Notes under the pieces: generated by a model | Databases searched by the model: none | The model's input: the letters and a program-made list of their open reading frames with translations, nothing else | Told to the model about the DNA's origin: nothing | In this document: positions 15,190-24,193 of the stretch, piece by piece | How positions within the stretch are numbered: position 1 is the stretch's first letter | How the letters are laid out: each line of letters opens with the position of its first letter | Translations under genes and position numbers: made by a program | Assembly: GCF_035510375.1 (NCBI RefSeq) | Contig: NZ_DATKHG010000006.1 | Origin: Paenibacillus_I sp035510375 | Lineage (GTDB): Bacteria; Bacillota; Bacilli; Paenibacillales; Paenibacillaceae | Reading direction: 5' to 3' (one strand) | DNA: 64,000 nucleotides

Positions 15190-15781
15190 AACGCCTTCCT
15201 CCTTCCCCGCTGTCCGCCCAGCCTTTTCTCGCCAGCTGTTTGCGCATATTGCGCAATCCGTATCTCACCCATGATTTAACCGTGCCGATAGGCACATTCC
15301 AACCGTCCGCCATTTCCCTGTGCGATTTCGCTTCATAATAGGCGCCCACCAACGCCCGTTGCTGAACGACGGGCAGCTGCTGCAGCGCCTCTGCCAGCGC
15401 ATCGCGCTGCAGCTTCATAACCGCCGCTTCCTCGGGATCGATTCCCGCCGCCCCGGCCTTCCTTCCTGCGAGCTCCTCTTCCACCCGGTCGACGATGATC
15501 TTCCGCTTCCGGCGAAGCCGGTCCATGCAGCGGCTGCGGGTCATAACGGCCAGCCAGGCATCAATCGATCCCCGCGACGCGTCGTAACAGCTTCCTTTTC
15601 GCAATACCTCCAGAAACACGTCATGACAGCAATCCTCCGCCTCCATCCGATCTCCAAGCACCCGAAGCGCCACTCCCATCACCAGCGGCGCATAGCGGCC
15701 GTAGAAACGCTCAAACGCTTCCCTCGATCCGTCGCACATGTCGCGGAGTATGCCGGGCATGTCCGGCCGATTGGGATCCAT
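15155..15781 (-). CDS. ECF-type RNA polymerase sigma factor
   Basis: A 208-residue extracytoplasmic-function sigma factor. Region 2 contains EAEDCCHDVFLEVLRK and DAWLAVMTRSRCMDRLRRK; region 4 contains the helix-turn-helix SHREMADGWNVPIGTVKSWVRYG. It is paired with the downstream anti-sigma gene. Its likely targets include its own operon and perhaps the divergent NEW3-ABC genes, whose start lies about 220 bp away; no promoter motif proves this. AAGGGGG precedes the ATG. Confidence 0.92.
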   Translation of the reverse strand: MDPNRPDMPGILRDMCDGSREAFERFYGRYAPLVMGVALRVLGDRMEAEDCCHDVFLEVLRKGSCYDASRGSIDAWLAVMTRSRCMDRLRRKRKIIVDRVEEELAGRKAGAAGIDPEEAAVMKLQRDALAEALQQLPVVQQRALVGAYYEAKSHREMADGWNVPIGTVKSWVRYGLRNMRKQLARKGWADSGEGGRRYGEDGNGSLER

Positions 15782-16000
15782 CGCCAGACAACCCCCTTTC
15801 TCTGTATATTGGCGGACTTTGGTTTTACCACGCTTATACAGCCCAAAAGCCCTCGTCTATCTATTATTTATCAAAACGAACGCGAAAAGGAAAATTCCGA
15901 AAAATTCGATCAGCCTGTAAATCCGCCGCGCGCGCTCGTTCGTACTTCTTCAAACGGCCGCTTTCAAAGGCGGAAACAAATAATCAAGGAGGAGATGGGC

Positions 16001-17164
16001 ATGCGCCATGCATGCAGGAAAGCAGTATGGAGTCTATTGATGATCGCGCTGATCGCGGCGGCAGGAGGAACGGCGCAGCCGGAAAAGGCGCACGCGGCCC
16101 GTGACCTGGAGCTTTACACGCCGTATACCGCGCTGTCCGCGCCGCCCGGCGAATCGCTTAATTATGCGATCGAGGTAATCAATCGGGGCGGAACAACGCG
16201 TACAGTGACGCTGTCGATGCAGACCCGAGCGGAAGGCTGGACTTACGAGCTGACGGCCGGCGGCCGGGCGATATCGCAAATCGCCGTAAAGCCGGGAGAA
16301 TCGCAGACGATCAACCTGCAGCTGGATGTGCCTCTTGAGGTTGACAAAGGGGAGTACAGCTTTCAGGTGAACGCCGCCGGATTTGCCGCCCTACCGCTTA
16401 AGGTTACCGTCTCGGAGCAAGGCACGTTCTCAACCGAATTCGAGGCGGAGCAGGCGAATATGCAGGGGCGCGCCGACTCCACCTTCACGTTCAGCACGTC
16501 GCTCCGCAACCGCACCGCCGAAGCCCAAACGTATGCGCTGAGCGCGGGAGTGGAGCCGGGCTGGGATGCCCGCTTTACGGTCGGCGGCAACAGCGTCACG
16601 TCCGTCGAGGTGGAGCCGAACGCGACTGAAGCCGTATCGGTGCAGATTATTCCTCCGGAGAAAGCCGCGGCAGGCACCTATAAGATCCCCCTGACCGCTG
16701 CCAATAACGCGGTTTCGGCGGAAACGAATCTGGAGGTCGTCATCACCGGCACCTACGACATCCAATTGACGACGCCCGATGAGCGGCTGAACGCGGAAGT
16801 GAAGGCAGGCAAATCGCGTACGATGGATCTGGTCGTGAGAAACAACGGATCGGCCGAGCTGGAAGATGTCAACCTGTCCGCCCAAACCCCTGTCGACTGG
16901 GAAGTCACGTTCGAGCCGAAAACGATTCGCAGCATCGCGCCGGGTAAATCGGCTAATGTGCAAGCGACGATCAAGGCCGACGACAAGGCGCTGGCAGGCG
17001 ACTATGTGGTCAACATGACCGCAAGCGCCACCCAGAAATCGGCCGACGCCGCCATCCGCGTCGCCGTGCAAACGTCGGTGCTGTGGGGCTGGATCGGCAT
17101 CCTGATAATTGCGGCGGTCGCAGCCGCGCTCTACTATCTGTTCCGGACTTACGGGAGGCGATAA
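16001..17164 (+). CDS. Secreted NEW3-domain protein with C-terminal membrane anchor
   Basis: A 387-residue extracellular protein: a signal peptide (LLMIALIAAAGG, cut near KAHAARD), three similar beta-sandwich repeats of about 100 residues each with the NEW3/CARDB-type core (VINRGGTTRTVTLS, LRNRTAEAQTYAL, VRNNGSAELEDVNLS), and a C-terminal transmembrane anchor (WIGILIIAAVAAALYYLF). GGAGG lies 8 nt before the ATG at 16001. It is followed after 3 bp by an ABC ATPase, so it is probably an accessory subunit of that exporter on the outer membrane face. Ligand unknown. Confidence 0.82.
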   Translation: MRHACRKAVWSLLMIALIAAAGGTAQPEKAHAARDLELYTPYTALSAPPGESLNYAIEVINRGGTTRTVTLSMQTRAEGWTYELTAGGRAISQIAVKPGESQTINLQLDVPLEVDKGEYSFQVNAAGFAALPLKVTVSEQGTFSTEFEAEQANMQGRADSTFTFSTSLRNRTAEAQTYALSAGVEPGWDARFTVGGNSVTSVEVEPNATEAVSVQIIPPEKAAAGTYKIPLTAANNAVSAETNLEVVITGTYDIQLTTPDERLNAEVKAGKSRTMDLVVRNNGSAELEDVNLSAQTPVDWEVTFEPKTIRSIAPGKSANVQATIKADDKALAGDYVVNMTASATQKSADAAIRVAVQTSVLWGWIGILIIAAVAAALYYLFRTYGRR

Positions 17165-17167
17165 GTC

Positions 17168-18175
17168 GTGACCGATCCGATTCCGGTTCATGCGGAACAA
17201 CCGGCTATAGAACTGAAGGGGCTGACCAAAGCCTACGGCAGCCAATTGGCGGTCAGCCATCTCGATCTGACGATTGAACGGGGCGAAGTGTTCGGCCTGC
17301 TCGGTCCGAACGGCGCCGGCAAAACGACGACGATCCTGATGATGCTCGGCTTGACGGAACCGACCGGCGGCAGCGCGCGGGTGCTGGGGCTCGATCCGAC
17401 TCGCAGCCCGCTTCAGGTCAAGCGCCGGGTCGGCTATATGCCCGACGACATCGGCTTCTACGAGGACAGGAGCGCGTTCGACAATCTGGTCTATACGGCG
17501 CGGCTTAACCGAATACCGGCCGCGGAGGCCGCGGCAAGGGCCGACGAGCTGCTGGCCAAGGTCGGCCTGGCTGAAGCCGCGCGCAAAAAGGCGGGCGCTT
17601 TCTCCCGGGGGATGCGCCAGCGTCTCGGCTTGGCGGATGTGCTGATCAAGCGGCCGGAAATGATTATATTAGACGAACCGACGCTCGGCATCGACCCGGA
17701 GGGCGTCCGCGAGCTGCTTGAGCTGATCACCCGATTAAGCCGCGAGGAAGGCTTGACCGTGCTGCTGTCCTCGCACCATCTTCACCAGGTGCAGCAGGTT
17801 TGCGACCGCGTAGGTCTGTTTGTGGAAGGAAAGTTGATTGCCAGCGGGGATATTGAGACGTTGTCCCGGGCGCTGGAAGCGGGCGGCACGGTAACTGTCG
17901 ATCTCGAGCTGGCCGAATGGCCTGAAGACCTGGAAGCCAAGCTGCTGGCTGCGGAAGGCGTCATCCGGATTGATCGCCATGCAAGTGCGGGCATGAACGG
18001 GACGGCCGCGGCGCAAATTGCCTGCGCTTCCGACATAACGCCGGACATTGCCCGCATCGCGGTGGCCAGCGGCGCCGACCTGCTGTCGATCCGCCGCCGG
18101 TCATACGGCTTGGACGATATTTACCACCGCTATTTCGAGGGAGGCGACAAGAAACATGAAAGGCGTGCGGAGTGA
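17168..18175 (+). CDS. ABC transporter ATP-binding protein
   Basis: A 335-residue ABC-2 type ATPase. Walker A is GPNGAGKT, the signature is FSRGMRQRLGLA, Walker B is MIILDEPT, and the H-loop is SSHHLHQV. The roughly 100-residue C-terminal extension is common in exporters of this type. It starts with GTG 4 bp after the NEW3 stop with GGGAGG upstream and overlaps the permease gene by 20 bp, so the three genes are one operon. The substrate is unknown. Confidence 0.93.
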   Translation: MTDPIPVHAEQPAIELKGLTKAYGSQLAVSHLDLTIERGEVFGLLGPNGAGKTTTILMMLGLTEPTGGSARVLGLDPTRSPLQVKRRVGYMPDDIGFYEDRSAFDNLVYTARLNRIPAAEAAARADELLAKVGLAEAARKKAGAFSRGMRQRLGLADVLIKRPEMIILDEPTLGIDPEGVRELLELITRLSREEGLTVLLSSHHLHQVQQVCDRVGLFVEGKLIASGDIETLSRALEAGGTVTVDLELAEWPEDLEAKLLAAEGVIRIDRHASAGMNGTAAAQIACASDITPDIARIAVASGADLLSIRRRSYGLDDIYHRYFEGGDKKHERRAE

Positions 18176-19136
18176 AAAGGAACGGATAGCGTCCCCTTTC
18201 TGGATTATCGTGCAGAAGGAATTCGGCGATCATATCCGCAGCTGGCGGTTCGGCATCCTGCTCGCCATCATTGTCTTGGCTTGCGTCGGATCGATATACG
18301 CCGCCGTCACGGCTCTGCAATCGGGCGCGGCGGCGAACGAAACGGAGACGTCCTTTTTGTTCCTGCAGATGTTCACCGTCTCGGACGGCACCCTTCCCAA
18401 TTTCGTGACGTTCGTTTCGTTTCTAGGCCCGCTTATGGGCATAGCGCTCGGCTTCGACGCCGTCAATTCGGAACGCAATAAGGGAACGCTAAGCCGGCTC
18501 ATGTCGCAGCCGATCTACCGGGACGACTTCATTACCGCCAAATTCACAGCCTCGCTGCTGCTGGTCGCCGTCGTCATTTTCGCGCTCGGCTTTCTCGTCA
18601 TGGGTTTGGGTTTGTTCACGATCGGCTACCCGCCGACGCCCGAGGAATTTTGGCGCGTGCTGCTGTTTCTGGCGACGGCCGTCGTATACGTCGGCTTCTG
18701 GCTTAACCTGTCCTTGCTGTTTTCCATCCGCTTCCGTCAAGCGGCTACGTCGGCGCTTGCCGGTATCGCGCTGTGGATTTTCTTCACCGTGTTCTACAGC
18801 CTTATTCTGAACTTGGTTGCGAGGGCAGTCGCTCCAGCGGAAACGGCCGCCGCGGAGCAGTTGGTCCGCTACCAGCAAACGATGCAGTTGTTCAGCCGCC
18901 TCTCGCCCGCGGAGCTGTTCACCGAAGCGACGACAACGATTCTGATGCCCGGCGTCCGCACGCTCGGACCGCTTACGATGGAGCAGGTGGTGGGCGCGAT
19001 CCCAAGCCCGCTGCCGCTGGCGCAGAGCCTGCTCCTGATCTGGCCGCACTTGACGGGTCTCGCCGCCGCAACAATGGTATGCTTCGGCGTTTCGTACTAT
19101 TTGTTCATGCGGCAGGAGGTCCGGTCCAGGTCGTAA
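18156..19136 (+). CDS. ABC-2 type transporter permease
   Basis: A 326-residue permease with about six membrane segments. After the first helix (FGILLAIIVLACVGSIY) comes a large outside loop, then the ABC-2 typical LGFDAVNSERNKGTLSRLMSQPIYRDDFI cytoplasmic segment (coupling loop) and further helices. The ATG at 18156 follows GGAGG and lies inside the ATPase gene end. It completes the NEW3-ATPase-permease operon, which ends at a strong terminator. Confidence 0.9.
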   Translation: MKGVRSEKERIASPFWIIVQKEFGDHIRSWRFGILLAIIVLACVGSIYAAVTALQSGAAANETETSFLFLQMFTVSDGTLPNFVTFVSFLGPLMGIALGFDAVNSERNKGTLSRLMSQPIYRDDFITAKFTASLLLVAVVIFALGFLVMGLGLFTIGYPPTPEEFWRVLLFLATAVVYVGFWLNLSLLFSIRFRQAATSALAGIALWIFFTVFYSLILNLVARAVAPAETAAAEQLVRYQQTMQLFSRLSPAELFTEATTTILMPGVRTLGPLTMEQVVGAIPSPLPLAQSLLLIWPHLTGLAAATMVCFGVSYYLFMRQEVRSRS

Positions 19137-19155
19137 CGGAACGAGGCGCGCGAGG

Positions 19156-19208
19156 AAAGACGTCTTTCATGCGGAAGCTTCCGGGTTTCTGCAGAAGGAC
19201 GTCTTTTT
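19156..19208 (+). terminator. Terminator of the ABC operon
   Basis: AAAGACGTC (19156-19164) pairs with GACGTCTTT (19198-19206), enclosing a second perfect hairpin CGGAAGCTTCCG (19172-19183), and runs into TTTTT. The branched shape is stronger than a plain terminator. Confidence 0.8.
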
Positions 19209-19317
19209 CGTCTCACGGCCGCCTGGCGATTTTCCGTCTGCCGAGCGCGATGATAACGAACGATTCGGGTAATGTTAAATGGTAGCCCAACAATCCGATG
19301 GAAGGAAGCGATCGAAG

Positions 19318-19662
19318 ATGAATCAAACGCTGCAGACCGTCACCGAATGGCTGGAGGCGCACCGCGACCAAACGCTGCTCATTACGAAACGGGAAATGGA
19401 CGACCTGGACCGCGTAAAGCTCCACCTGGATAATTCCGAATTCCAGCAGCTTGCGGAGAGCGAGTCGATCGACGATTACACCGACGGAGTCGCGCTGCTG
19501 CTGCATGGGGAAGGCGCCGTGCTGAACGGCGGCGGCGAGCACCCGCTGCCGCAAGACACGTTCGTAATCTCGATGGCCGGTCTGTCGGACGCCCACGCGC
19601 TCGGCGACAGCCTTGAGTTAACGACAGAACGGGCCTCTTATACGATTATGACGGAGCATTAG
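19318..19662 (+). CDS. Hypothetical protein (114 aa)
   Basis: An acidic, soluble 114-residue protein that I do not recognise. It has no membrane segment or cysteine motif. The N-terminal part (MNQTLQTVTEWLEAHRDQTLLITKRE as a helix then strand) and the C-terminal LTTERASYTIMTEH suggest a small alpha/beta fold. GGAAGG upstream supports the ATG at 19318. It stands alone between the ABC operon terminator and the terminator of the convergent peptidase gene. Confidence 0.65.
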   Translation: MNQTLQTVTEWLEAHRDQTLLITKREMDDLDRVKLHLDNSEFQQLAESESIDDYTDGVALLLHGEGAVLNGGGEHPLPQDTFVISMAGLSDAHALGDSLELTTERASYTIMTEH

Positions 19663-19683
19663 AACGCTTGGCCGCTGCGACCG

Positions 19684-19710
19684 AAAAAACCCGCCGTCAT
19701 CGACGGCGGG
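19684..19710 (-). terminator. Terminator of the PepT-like gene
   Basis: CCCGCCGTC (19690-19698) and GACGGCGGG (19702-19710) form a perfect 9-bp stem with a 3-nt loop, followed by TTTTTT on the minus strand. Confidence 0.9.
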
Positions 19711-19741
19711 TTAATCGCGATCTTCCTATCGCGACGTTATG

Positions 19742-20878
19742 CTATTTATTCGCTTGCTCGCCGGCAAGCTTGACGATCTGCACGACAAGCTCGGTCGTTT
19801 TCACCAGGTCCGCGACCTTGATTTGTTCCTTCGTCGTATGGATGTGCTCGTAGCCGACGGCCAGATTGACAGTCGGCACGCCGAGTCCGTTGAAAATGTT
19901 CGCGTCGCTGCCGCCTCCGGAATGGAACGTGCGCGGCGTGCGGCCGACGCTCTCGATCGCCGCCTTCGCAAGCTCGACGACAGGGTCGCCGTCCGTGTAG
20001 CTGTAGGCGGGGTAAATGATCTCGCTGTCGAACTCCGCCGTTGCGCCGTAATCGGCCGCGGCGCTCTCCAGCGCGGTCCGCATCGCCTCGACCTGCCGGT
20101 CGAGCTTATCCTGCACGATGCTGCGCGCTTCGGCGTCCAGCTTGACGAAGTCGCAGACGATATTCGTCGCGCCGCCTCCCTCGAATCGGCCGATGTTGGC
20201 CGTCGTCTCGTGGTCGATCCGCCCGAGCGGCATGCGGGCGATCGCCTTGGCGGCCACCTGGATGGCGCTGATCCCGTCCTCCGGATTGACGCCGGCATGC
20301 GCCGACTTGCCGTTCACCTTCATCGTGATTTTGGCCTGCGTCGGAGCCGCGACCGCAATATCGCCGATCTGGCCGTTCGAGTCGAGCGCGTAGCCGAACT
20401 TCGCCTTGAGCCTCCCCGCTTCCATCGCCCTGGCGCCGTAAAGTCCGGACTCCTCGCCGACGGTAATGACGAACTGCACGGGGCCGTGCGGAATGCCCTG
20501 CTCCTTCAGCACCTTGACCGCTTCCAGCATCGCCGCGAGGCCGGCTTTGTCGTCCGCGCCGAGAATCGTCGTGCCGTCGCTGCGGATATAGCCGTCGTCG
20601 TCAAGCTGCGGTTTAATCCCGGCTCCCGGCGCGACCGTATCCATATGGGACGTGAAGAAAATAACCGGCGCGCCCTCCGCGCCGTCCGCCTCCAGCATCA
20701 TAAACAGGTTGCCCGAGCCGTGGCCGGTTTTCTCGGCGGCGTCGTCTTCCTCCACGGAAAGCCCGAGCGCTCCGAATTTCTCCTTGAGCACCTTGCTTAT
20801 TTCCTGTTCATGCCCGCTTACGCTGTCGACCTTCACGAGCGCCATGAATTCGTCCACCAAACGTTGTTCCTGAATCAT
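19742..20878 (-). CDS. M20 family metallopeptidase, PepT/YqjE-like
   Basis: A 378-residue zinc aminopeptidase of the tripeptidase T-like group. Metal ligands and catalytic residues are seen in FTSHMDTVAPG, ILGADDKAGLAAML, TVGEESGLYGA and the late YEHIHTTKEQ. The central dimerisation lid carries KSAHAGVNPEDG. GGAGG precedes the ATG. B. subtilis YqjE from the same chromosomal region is the likely ortholog. It faces the lipB gene group with a small membrane peptide gene between them. Confidence 0.9.
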   Translation of the reverse strand: MIQEQRLVDEFMALVKVDSVSGHEQEISKVLKEKFGALGLSVEEDDAAEKTGHGSGNLFMMLEADGAEGAPVIFFTSHMDTVAPGAGIKPQLDDDGYIRSDGTTILGADDKAGLAAMLEAVKVLKEQGIPHGPVQFVITVGEESGLYGARAMEAGRLKAKFGYALDSNGQIGDIAVAAPTQAKITMKVNGKSAHAGVNPEDGISAIQVAAKAIARMPLGRIDHETTANIGRFEGGGATNIVCDFVKLDAEARSIVQDKLDRQVEAMRTALESAAADYGATAEFDSEIIYPAYSYTDGDPVVELAKAAIESVGRTPRTFHSGGGSDANIFNGLGVPTVNLAVGYEHIHTTKEQIKVADLVKTTELVVQIVKLAGEQANK

Positions 20879-20948
20879 CGGCTTTCCTCCATCCTACGAG
20901 ATCGTATACAATAGAAACAGATTTTCACACCGAAAGGAGTACGTCAAG

Positions 20949-21047
20949 ATGCATAACCGAAAATGGATACGGATTACCGCCCTCGCGCTCGTTGCGGCGA
21001 TGGTCGTCAGCACTTTATTCGCCGCCCTCGGCTGGCTCTTCTATTAA
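20949..21047 (+). CDS. Prli42-like small membrane peptide (32 aa)
   Basis: A 32-residue peptide with a basic N-terminus (MHNRKWIR) and one transmembrane segment (ITALALVAAMVVSTLFAALGWLF). AAAGGAG stands 8 nt before ATG, an excellent site, so it is very probably translated. Size and layout resemble Prli42, the stressosome-anchoring mini-protein of Listeria and relatives, with its V/L-S-T-L core; this is my recognition by eye only. Its last 33 bases overlap the 3' end of the convergent lipB gene. A TACAAT -10-like box is present at about 20912. Confidence 0.6.
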   Translation: MHNRKWIRITALALVAAMVVSTLFAALGWLFY

Positions 21048-21785
21048 GTTGCTTCCGATTCGTCCGAAAATACGGCCAAGGTGCGGCGCGATTTCCGCCG
21101 CCGCCCGCCGGACCGGCATTTCCCGGCCGGTCACATCCTCGAAGGATGTGACCCCGTACTGCTGAATGCCGCAGGCGACGATGCCGTCAAAGCCTCCGCC
21201 GGCAATGCCCGCCTTCAGGTTAAGCGCAAAGCCGTGGCTCGTGACGAACCCTTTGCGCAGCCGGCATTTGTTGAATTTGACGCCGATCGCCGCGATCTTT
21301 TCATCCCCTACCCATACGCCCGTGTATTCCGGTTTGCGGCTGCCGGTCACGCCGTAGCCGGCGAGCCAATCGATCAGCGCCTGCTCCAGGCTCCGCAAAT
21401 AGGCATGCAGGTCAAGGCCCGCCGCATCCAGATACAGCAGCGGATAACCGACAAGCTGGCCCGGCCCGTGGTAAGTGATGTCGCCGCCGCGGTCGATTTG
21501 AAAAACGTCGATGCCGCGCGCTTCCAGCTCCGCCTCATTCAGGAGCAAATGCTCCGGATGATTCTGCGAACCGATCGTGTAAGTCGGGGGATGTTGAAGC
21601 AGCAGAATCGTTTCTGGGCTTTCGCCCCGGTCGATCGCTTTTACGAGCGCCTTCTGCCGGTCCCACGCCTCCGCGTACCCGATCATCGGAATATAGCGGA
21701 TATCAAGCGGAAGCGCAGGCCGGTCCTCCGCGCTTTTTCCGCGCTCCGTGTCATATATGTCCCGCACGTTCCCGTTCTCGCTCAT
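21015..21785 (-). CDS. lipB: Octanoyl-[ACP]-protein N-octanoyltransferase
   Basis: A 256-residue LipB-type octanoyltransferase that loads octanoate onto lipoyl domains as the first step of lipoate synthesis. The hallmark RGGDITYHGPGQLVGYPLL is present, with catalytic Lys in AAIGVK and nucleophilic Cys in VACGIQQYGVTS. This is the LipB rather than the LipM fold type. It follows bkdB by 17 bp, so the enzyme that modifies E2 is made together with E2. Its 3' end overlaps the convergent Prli42-like gene. Confidence 0.9.
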   Translation of the reverse strand: MSENGNVRDIYDTERGKSAEDRPALPLDIRYIPMIGYAEAWDRQKALVKAIDRGESPETILLLQHPPTYTIGSQNHPEHLLLNEAELEARGIDVFQIDRGGDITYHGPGQLVGYPLLYLDAAGLDLHAYLRSLEQALIDWLAGYGVTGSRKPEYTGVWVGDEKIAAIGVKFNKCRLRKGFVTSHGFALNLKAGIAGGGFDGIVACGIQQYGVTSFEDVTGREMPVRRAAAEIAPHLGRIFGRIGSNLIEEPAEGGE

Positions 21786-21802
21786 AAGTCGCTGTCCCTC
21801 TT

Positions 21803-23122
21803 TTAGTATAGCTTCGTCTCCAGATTGTAGCCTTCCAGGTTATCCTTCACGCGCTGAAGAAAACGTCCGCAAATGACGCCGTCGAGAATCCGGTGGTCGA
21901 GCGACAGGCAAATATTCGCCATCGACCGGACGCCGATCATGTCGTTGATGACGACCGGGCGCTTCACGATCGACTCGAACGTGACGATGGCCGCCTGCGG
22001 ATAATTGATGATCGGATACGACAGAATCGAACCGAACGAGCCCGTATTGTTCACCGTGAACGTACCGCCCTGCATGTCGGTGATCGACAGCTTTCCTTCC
22101 CTCGTCTTGCGGGCGAGATCGTCGATCTCGCGGGCCAGGCCGGCGATGTTTTTCTGGTCGGCGCCCCGGATGACCGGCGTCCAGACGCCGTCCTCCGTAC
22201 CGACCGCAAGGTTGACGTTGATGTCGCGCTTGACGATGATTTTGTCGACCGCCCACACCGCATTCATGATCGGGTAATCCTTGATCGCGTTGATGACCGC
22301 CTTGAGGAAAAACGCCAGGTACGTCAGGTTGATCCCTTCCCGCTTCATGAACTCGTCCTTCAGCTTGTTGCGCAGCACGACCAGGTTCGTCACGTCGACC
22401 TCGATCATCGTCCAGGCGTGCGGAATTTCGGTCACGCTCTGGCGCATGCGGGTCGCAATCGTGTTGCGGAGCGGCGTCACATCGATAAAATATTCCCCGC
22501 GCCCCGGCTGCGACGGGCCTTCGACCTCGACCGACGGAATCGTTGGAATACGCGGCGTCTCCGACAGATGCAGGCCCGACGAGCGAACCGGCATTTCCGG
22601 CTGGGTGCCGGCCGGATCGGCGGCCCCGCCGGGCTGCTTCGCCGGACCGCCGGAAGCGATAAAGCTGAGAATATCCTTGCGCGTAATCCGTCCGCCGATA
22701 CCCGTTCCGTTCACGAACGCGAGATTGACGCCGTTGTCCGCCGCCAGCCGCTGCACGGCCGGCGAATAACGGTGGCGCATGCTCGCATCGCCGTCTTCTT
22801 CGCCTTGGGCGGCGGCTGTCGCCGCCGCGTTCTCCGGCCCCGGCACATCCGGACGGACATCCGGCACGCCCGAGCCTTCCGCCTCGATCAGGCAGATCGG
22901 CTCCCCGACCGGCACCGTTTCCCCGGCTCCGACCAGAATTTTCACCAGCTTGCCGGCAACCGTGGAGGGCAGCTCCGCATTTACCTTATCCGTGTTGATT
23001 TCACAAATCGGCTCATACATGCTTACGCTGTCGCCTGGAGCCTTCAACCATTTGTCGATGGTCGCCGACACGAGCGATTCCGCCAGCTGCGGCATGACGA
23101 TTTCGGTCAATTGATTCCCCAT
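21803..23122 (-). CDS. bkdB: Branched-chain 2-oxoacid dehydrogenase E2 (dihydrolipoyl acyltransferase)
   Basis: A 439-residue E2: N-terminal lipoyl domain with the modified K46 in EINTDKVNAE, a hinge, a peripheral subunit-binding domain (RYSPAVQRLAADNGVNLAFV), a second linker rich in Pro and Gly, and the catalytic domain ending with the DHRILDG motif. It transfers the acyl group to CoA, giving isobutyryl-, isovaleryl- and 2-methylbutyryl-CoA primers for branched fatty acids. GGAGG precedes the ATG. An 85-bp gap to bkdAB contains a diverged copy of the dispersed repeat. Confidence 0.92.
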   Translation of the reverse strand: MGNQLTEIVMPQLAESLVSATIDKWLKAPGDSVSMYEPICEINTDKVNAELPSTVAGKLVKILVGAGETVPVGEPICLIEAEGSGVPDVRPDVPGPENAAATAAAQGEEDGDASMRHRYSPAVQRLAADNGVNLAFVNGTGIGGRITRKDILSFIASGGPAKQPGGAADPAGTQPEMPVRSSGLHLSETPRIPTIPSVEVEGPSQPGRGEYFIDVTPLRNTIATRMRQSVTEIPHAWTMIEVDVTNLVVLRNKLKDEFMKREGINLTYLAFFLKAVINAIKDYPIMNAVWAVDKIIVKRDINVNLAVGTEDGVWTPVIRGADQKNIAGLAREIDDLARKTREGKLSITDMQGGTFTVNNTGSFGSILSYPIINYPQAAIVTFESIVKRPVVINDMIGVRSMANICLSLDHRILDGVICGRFLQRVKDNLEGYNLETKLY

Positions 23123-23150
23123 TGCTCAACCTCCAAAACACTAAATAATC

Positions 23151-23205
23151 CCCAAACATGAAGTAATGCTCTTCGGCGTACTCGAGGAACTCCGAGCAAA
23201 ATAAA
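23151..23205 (+). repeat. Diverged copy of the dispersed repeat (E)
   Basis: CCCCAAACATGAAG followed by TGCTCTTCGGCGTACTC resembles the short-form repeat at 57180-57233 but lacks the TTTTCGGGG end. It fills most of the gap between bkdAB and bkdB. The relation is weaker than for the other copies. Confidence 0.4.
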
Positions 23206-23207
23206 TG

Positions 23208-24191
23208 CTAGTACAGCGCCAGCTTGCGCATCGCGTTCTTGAGCTTATCCTTATTCGGCATAAAATATTTCTCGCCCGGCGCGTTGATCGGCATCGCCGG
23301 CACGTCCGGACCGCACACCCGCACGATCGGCGCGTCCAGCTCATACAGCAGCTCCTCGGCGATGATCGCCGCGACCTCCGCTCCGACTCCGCCGGTTTTG
23401 TTGTCCTCGTGCACGATCATGACCTTGCCCGTCTTCCTCACGGCCTCGAGAATCGCTTCTTTATCAAGCGGCTGCAGCGTACGCAGATCCAGAACATGCG
23501 CGCTGATCCCTTCACCCTCCAGTTCCTCTGCGGCCTCCAGCGCATAGTGGAGCGGCAGGCTGTAGCCGATGACGGTAATGTCGTCGCCTTCCCGCAGCAC
23601 GTTTGCCTTGCCGATCCGCACAATATAATCGTCGTCCGGCACGTCGCCGCTCACCAATTTGTAGCATTTCTTGTTCTCGAAGAACAGAACCGGATCCGGA
23701 TCGCGCACGGCCGCCTTCAGCAGGCCTTTCGCGTCATAAGCCGTGAACGGCGCGACGATCTTGAGGCCCGGCGTGCCGAAAAACACCGATTCCGGACACT
23801 GCGAGTGATACAAGCCGCCGAACACGCCGCCGCCGATCGGCGCGCGGATGACGACAGGACAGCTCCAGTCGTTATTGGAGCGGTAACGGATTTTGGCCGC
23901 TTCGCTGATGATCTGGTTCGTTGCCGGGAACATGAAATCGGAATACTGCATCTCGGCGATCGGCTTCATGCCGACCATCGCCGCTCCGATTGCGACGCCT
24001 GCTATGGCCGACTCGGCCAGCGGCGTGTCCAGCACGCGCTCCTCGCCGAACTGCTCCTGGAGCCCTTTGGTCGTCGTGAAGACGCCGCCTTTAAGCCCCA
24101 CATCTTCCCCGAGCACGAACACATCTTCATCGCGGCTCATTTCTTCCTTCATCGCCAGACGAATGGCGTCGATGTAATCCATAACCGGCAT
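23208..24191 (-). CDS. bkdAB: Branched-chain 2-oxoacid dehydrogenase E1 beta subunit
   Basis: A 327-residue transketolase-type beta subunit (MDYIDAIRLAMKEEM start, FVLGEDVGLKGGVF, PLAESAIAGVAIGAAM, PIAEMQYSDFMFPA). With E1 alpha it binds thiamine diphosphate and decarboxylates branched 2-oxoacids. It begins 2 bp after the alpha gene with AAGGGGG upstream, so subunit synthesis is coupled. Confidence 0.92.
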   Translation of the reverse strand: MPVMDYIDAIRLAMKEEMSRDEDVFVLGEDVGLKGGVFTTTKGLQEQFGEERVLDTPLAESAIAGVAIGAAMVGMKPIAEMQYSDFMFPATNQIISEAAKIRYRSNNDWSCPVVIRAPIGGGVFGGLYHSQCPESVFFGTPGLKIVAPFTAYDAKGLLKAAVRDPDPVLFFENKKCYKLVSGDVPDDDYIVRIGKANVLREGDDITVIGYSLPLHYALEAAEELEGEGISAHVLDLRTLQPLDKEAILEAVRKTGKVMIVHEDNKTGGVGAEVAAIIAEELLYELDAPIVRVCGPDVPAMPINAPGEKYFMPNKDKLKNAMRKLALY

Positions 24192-24193
24192 GC

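Noticed and set aside
15320..16000. In-frame extension upstream of the NEW3 gene
   Set aside because: It runs antisense through the sigma factor gene; the ATG at 16001 has an ideal ribosome site and begins a signal peptide.
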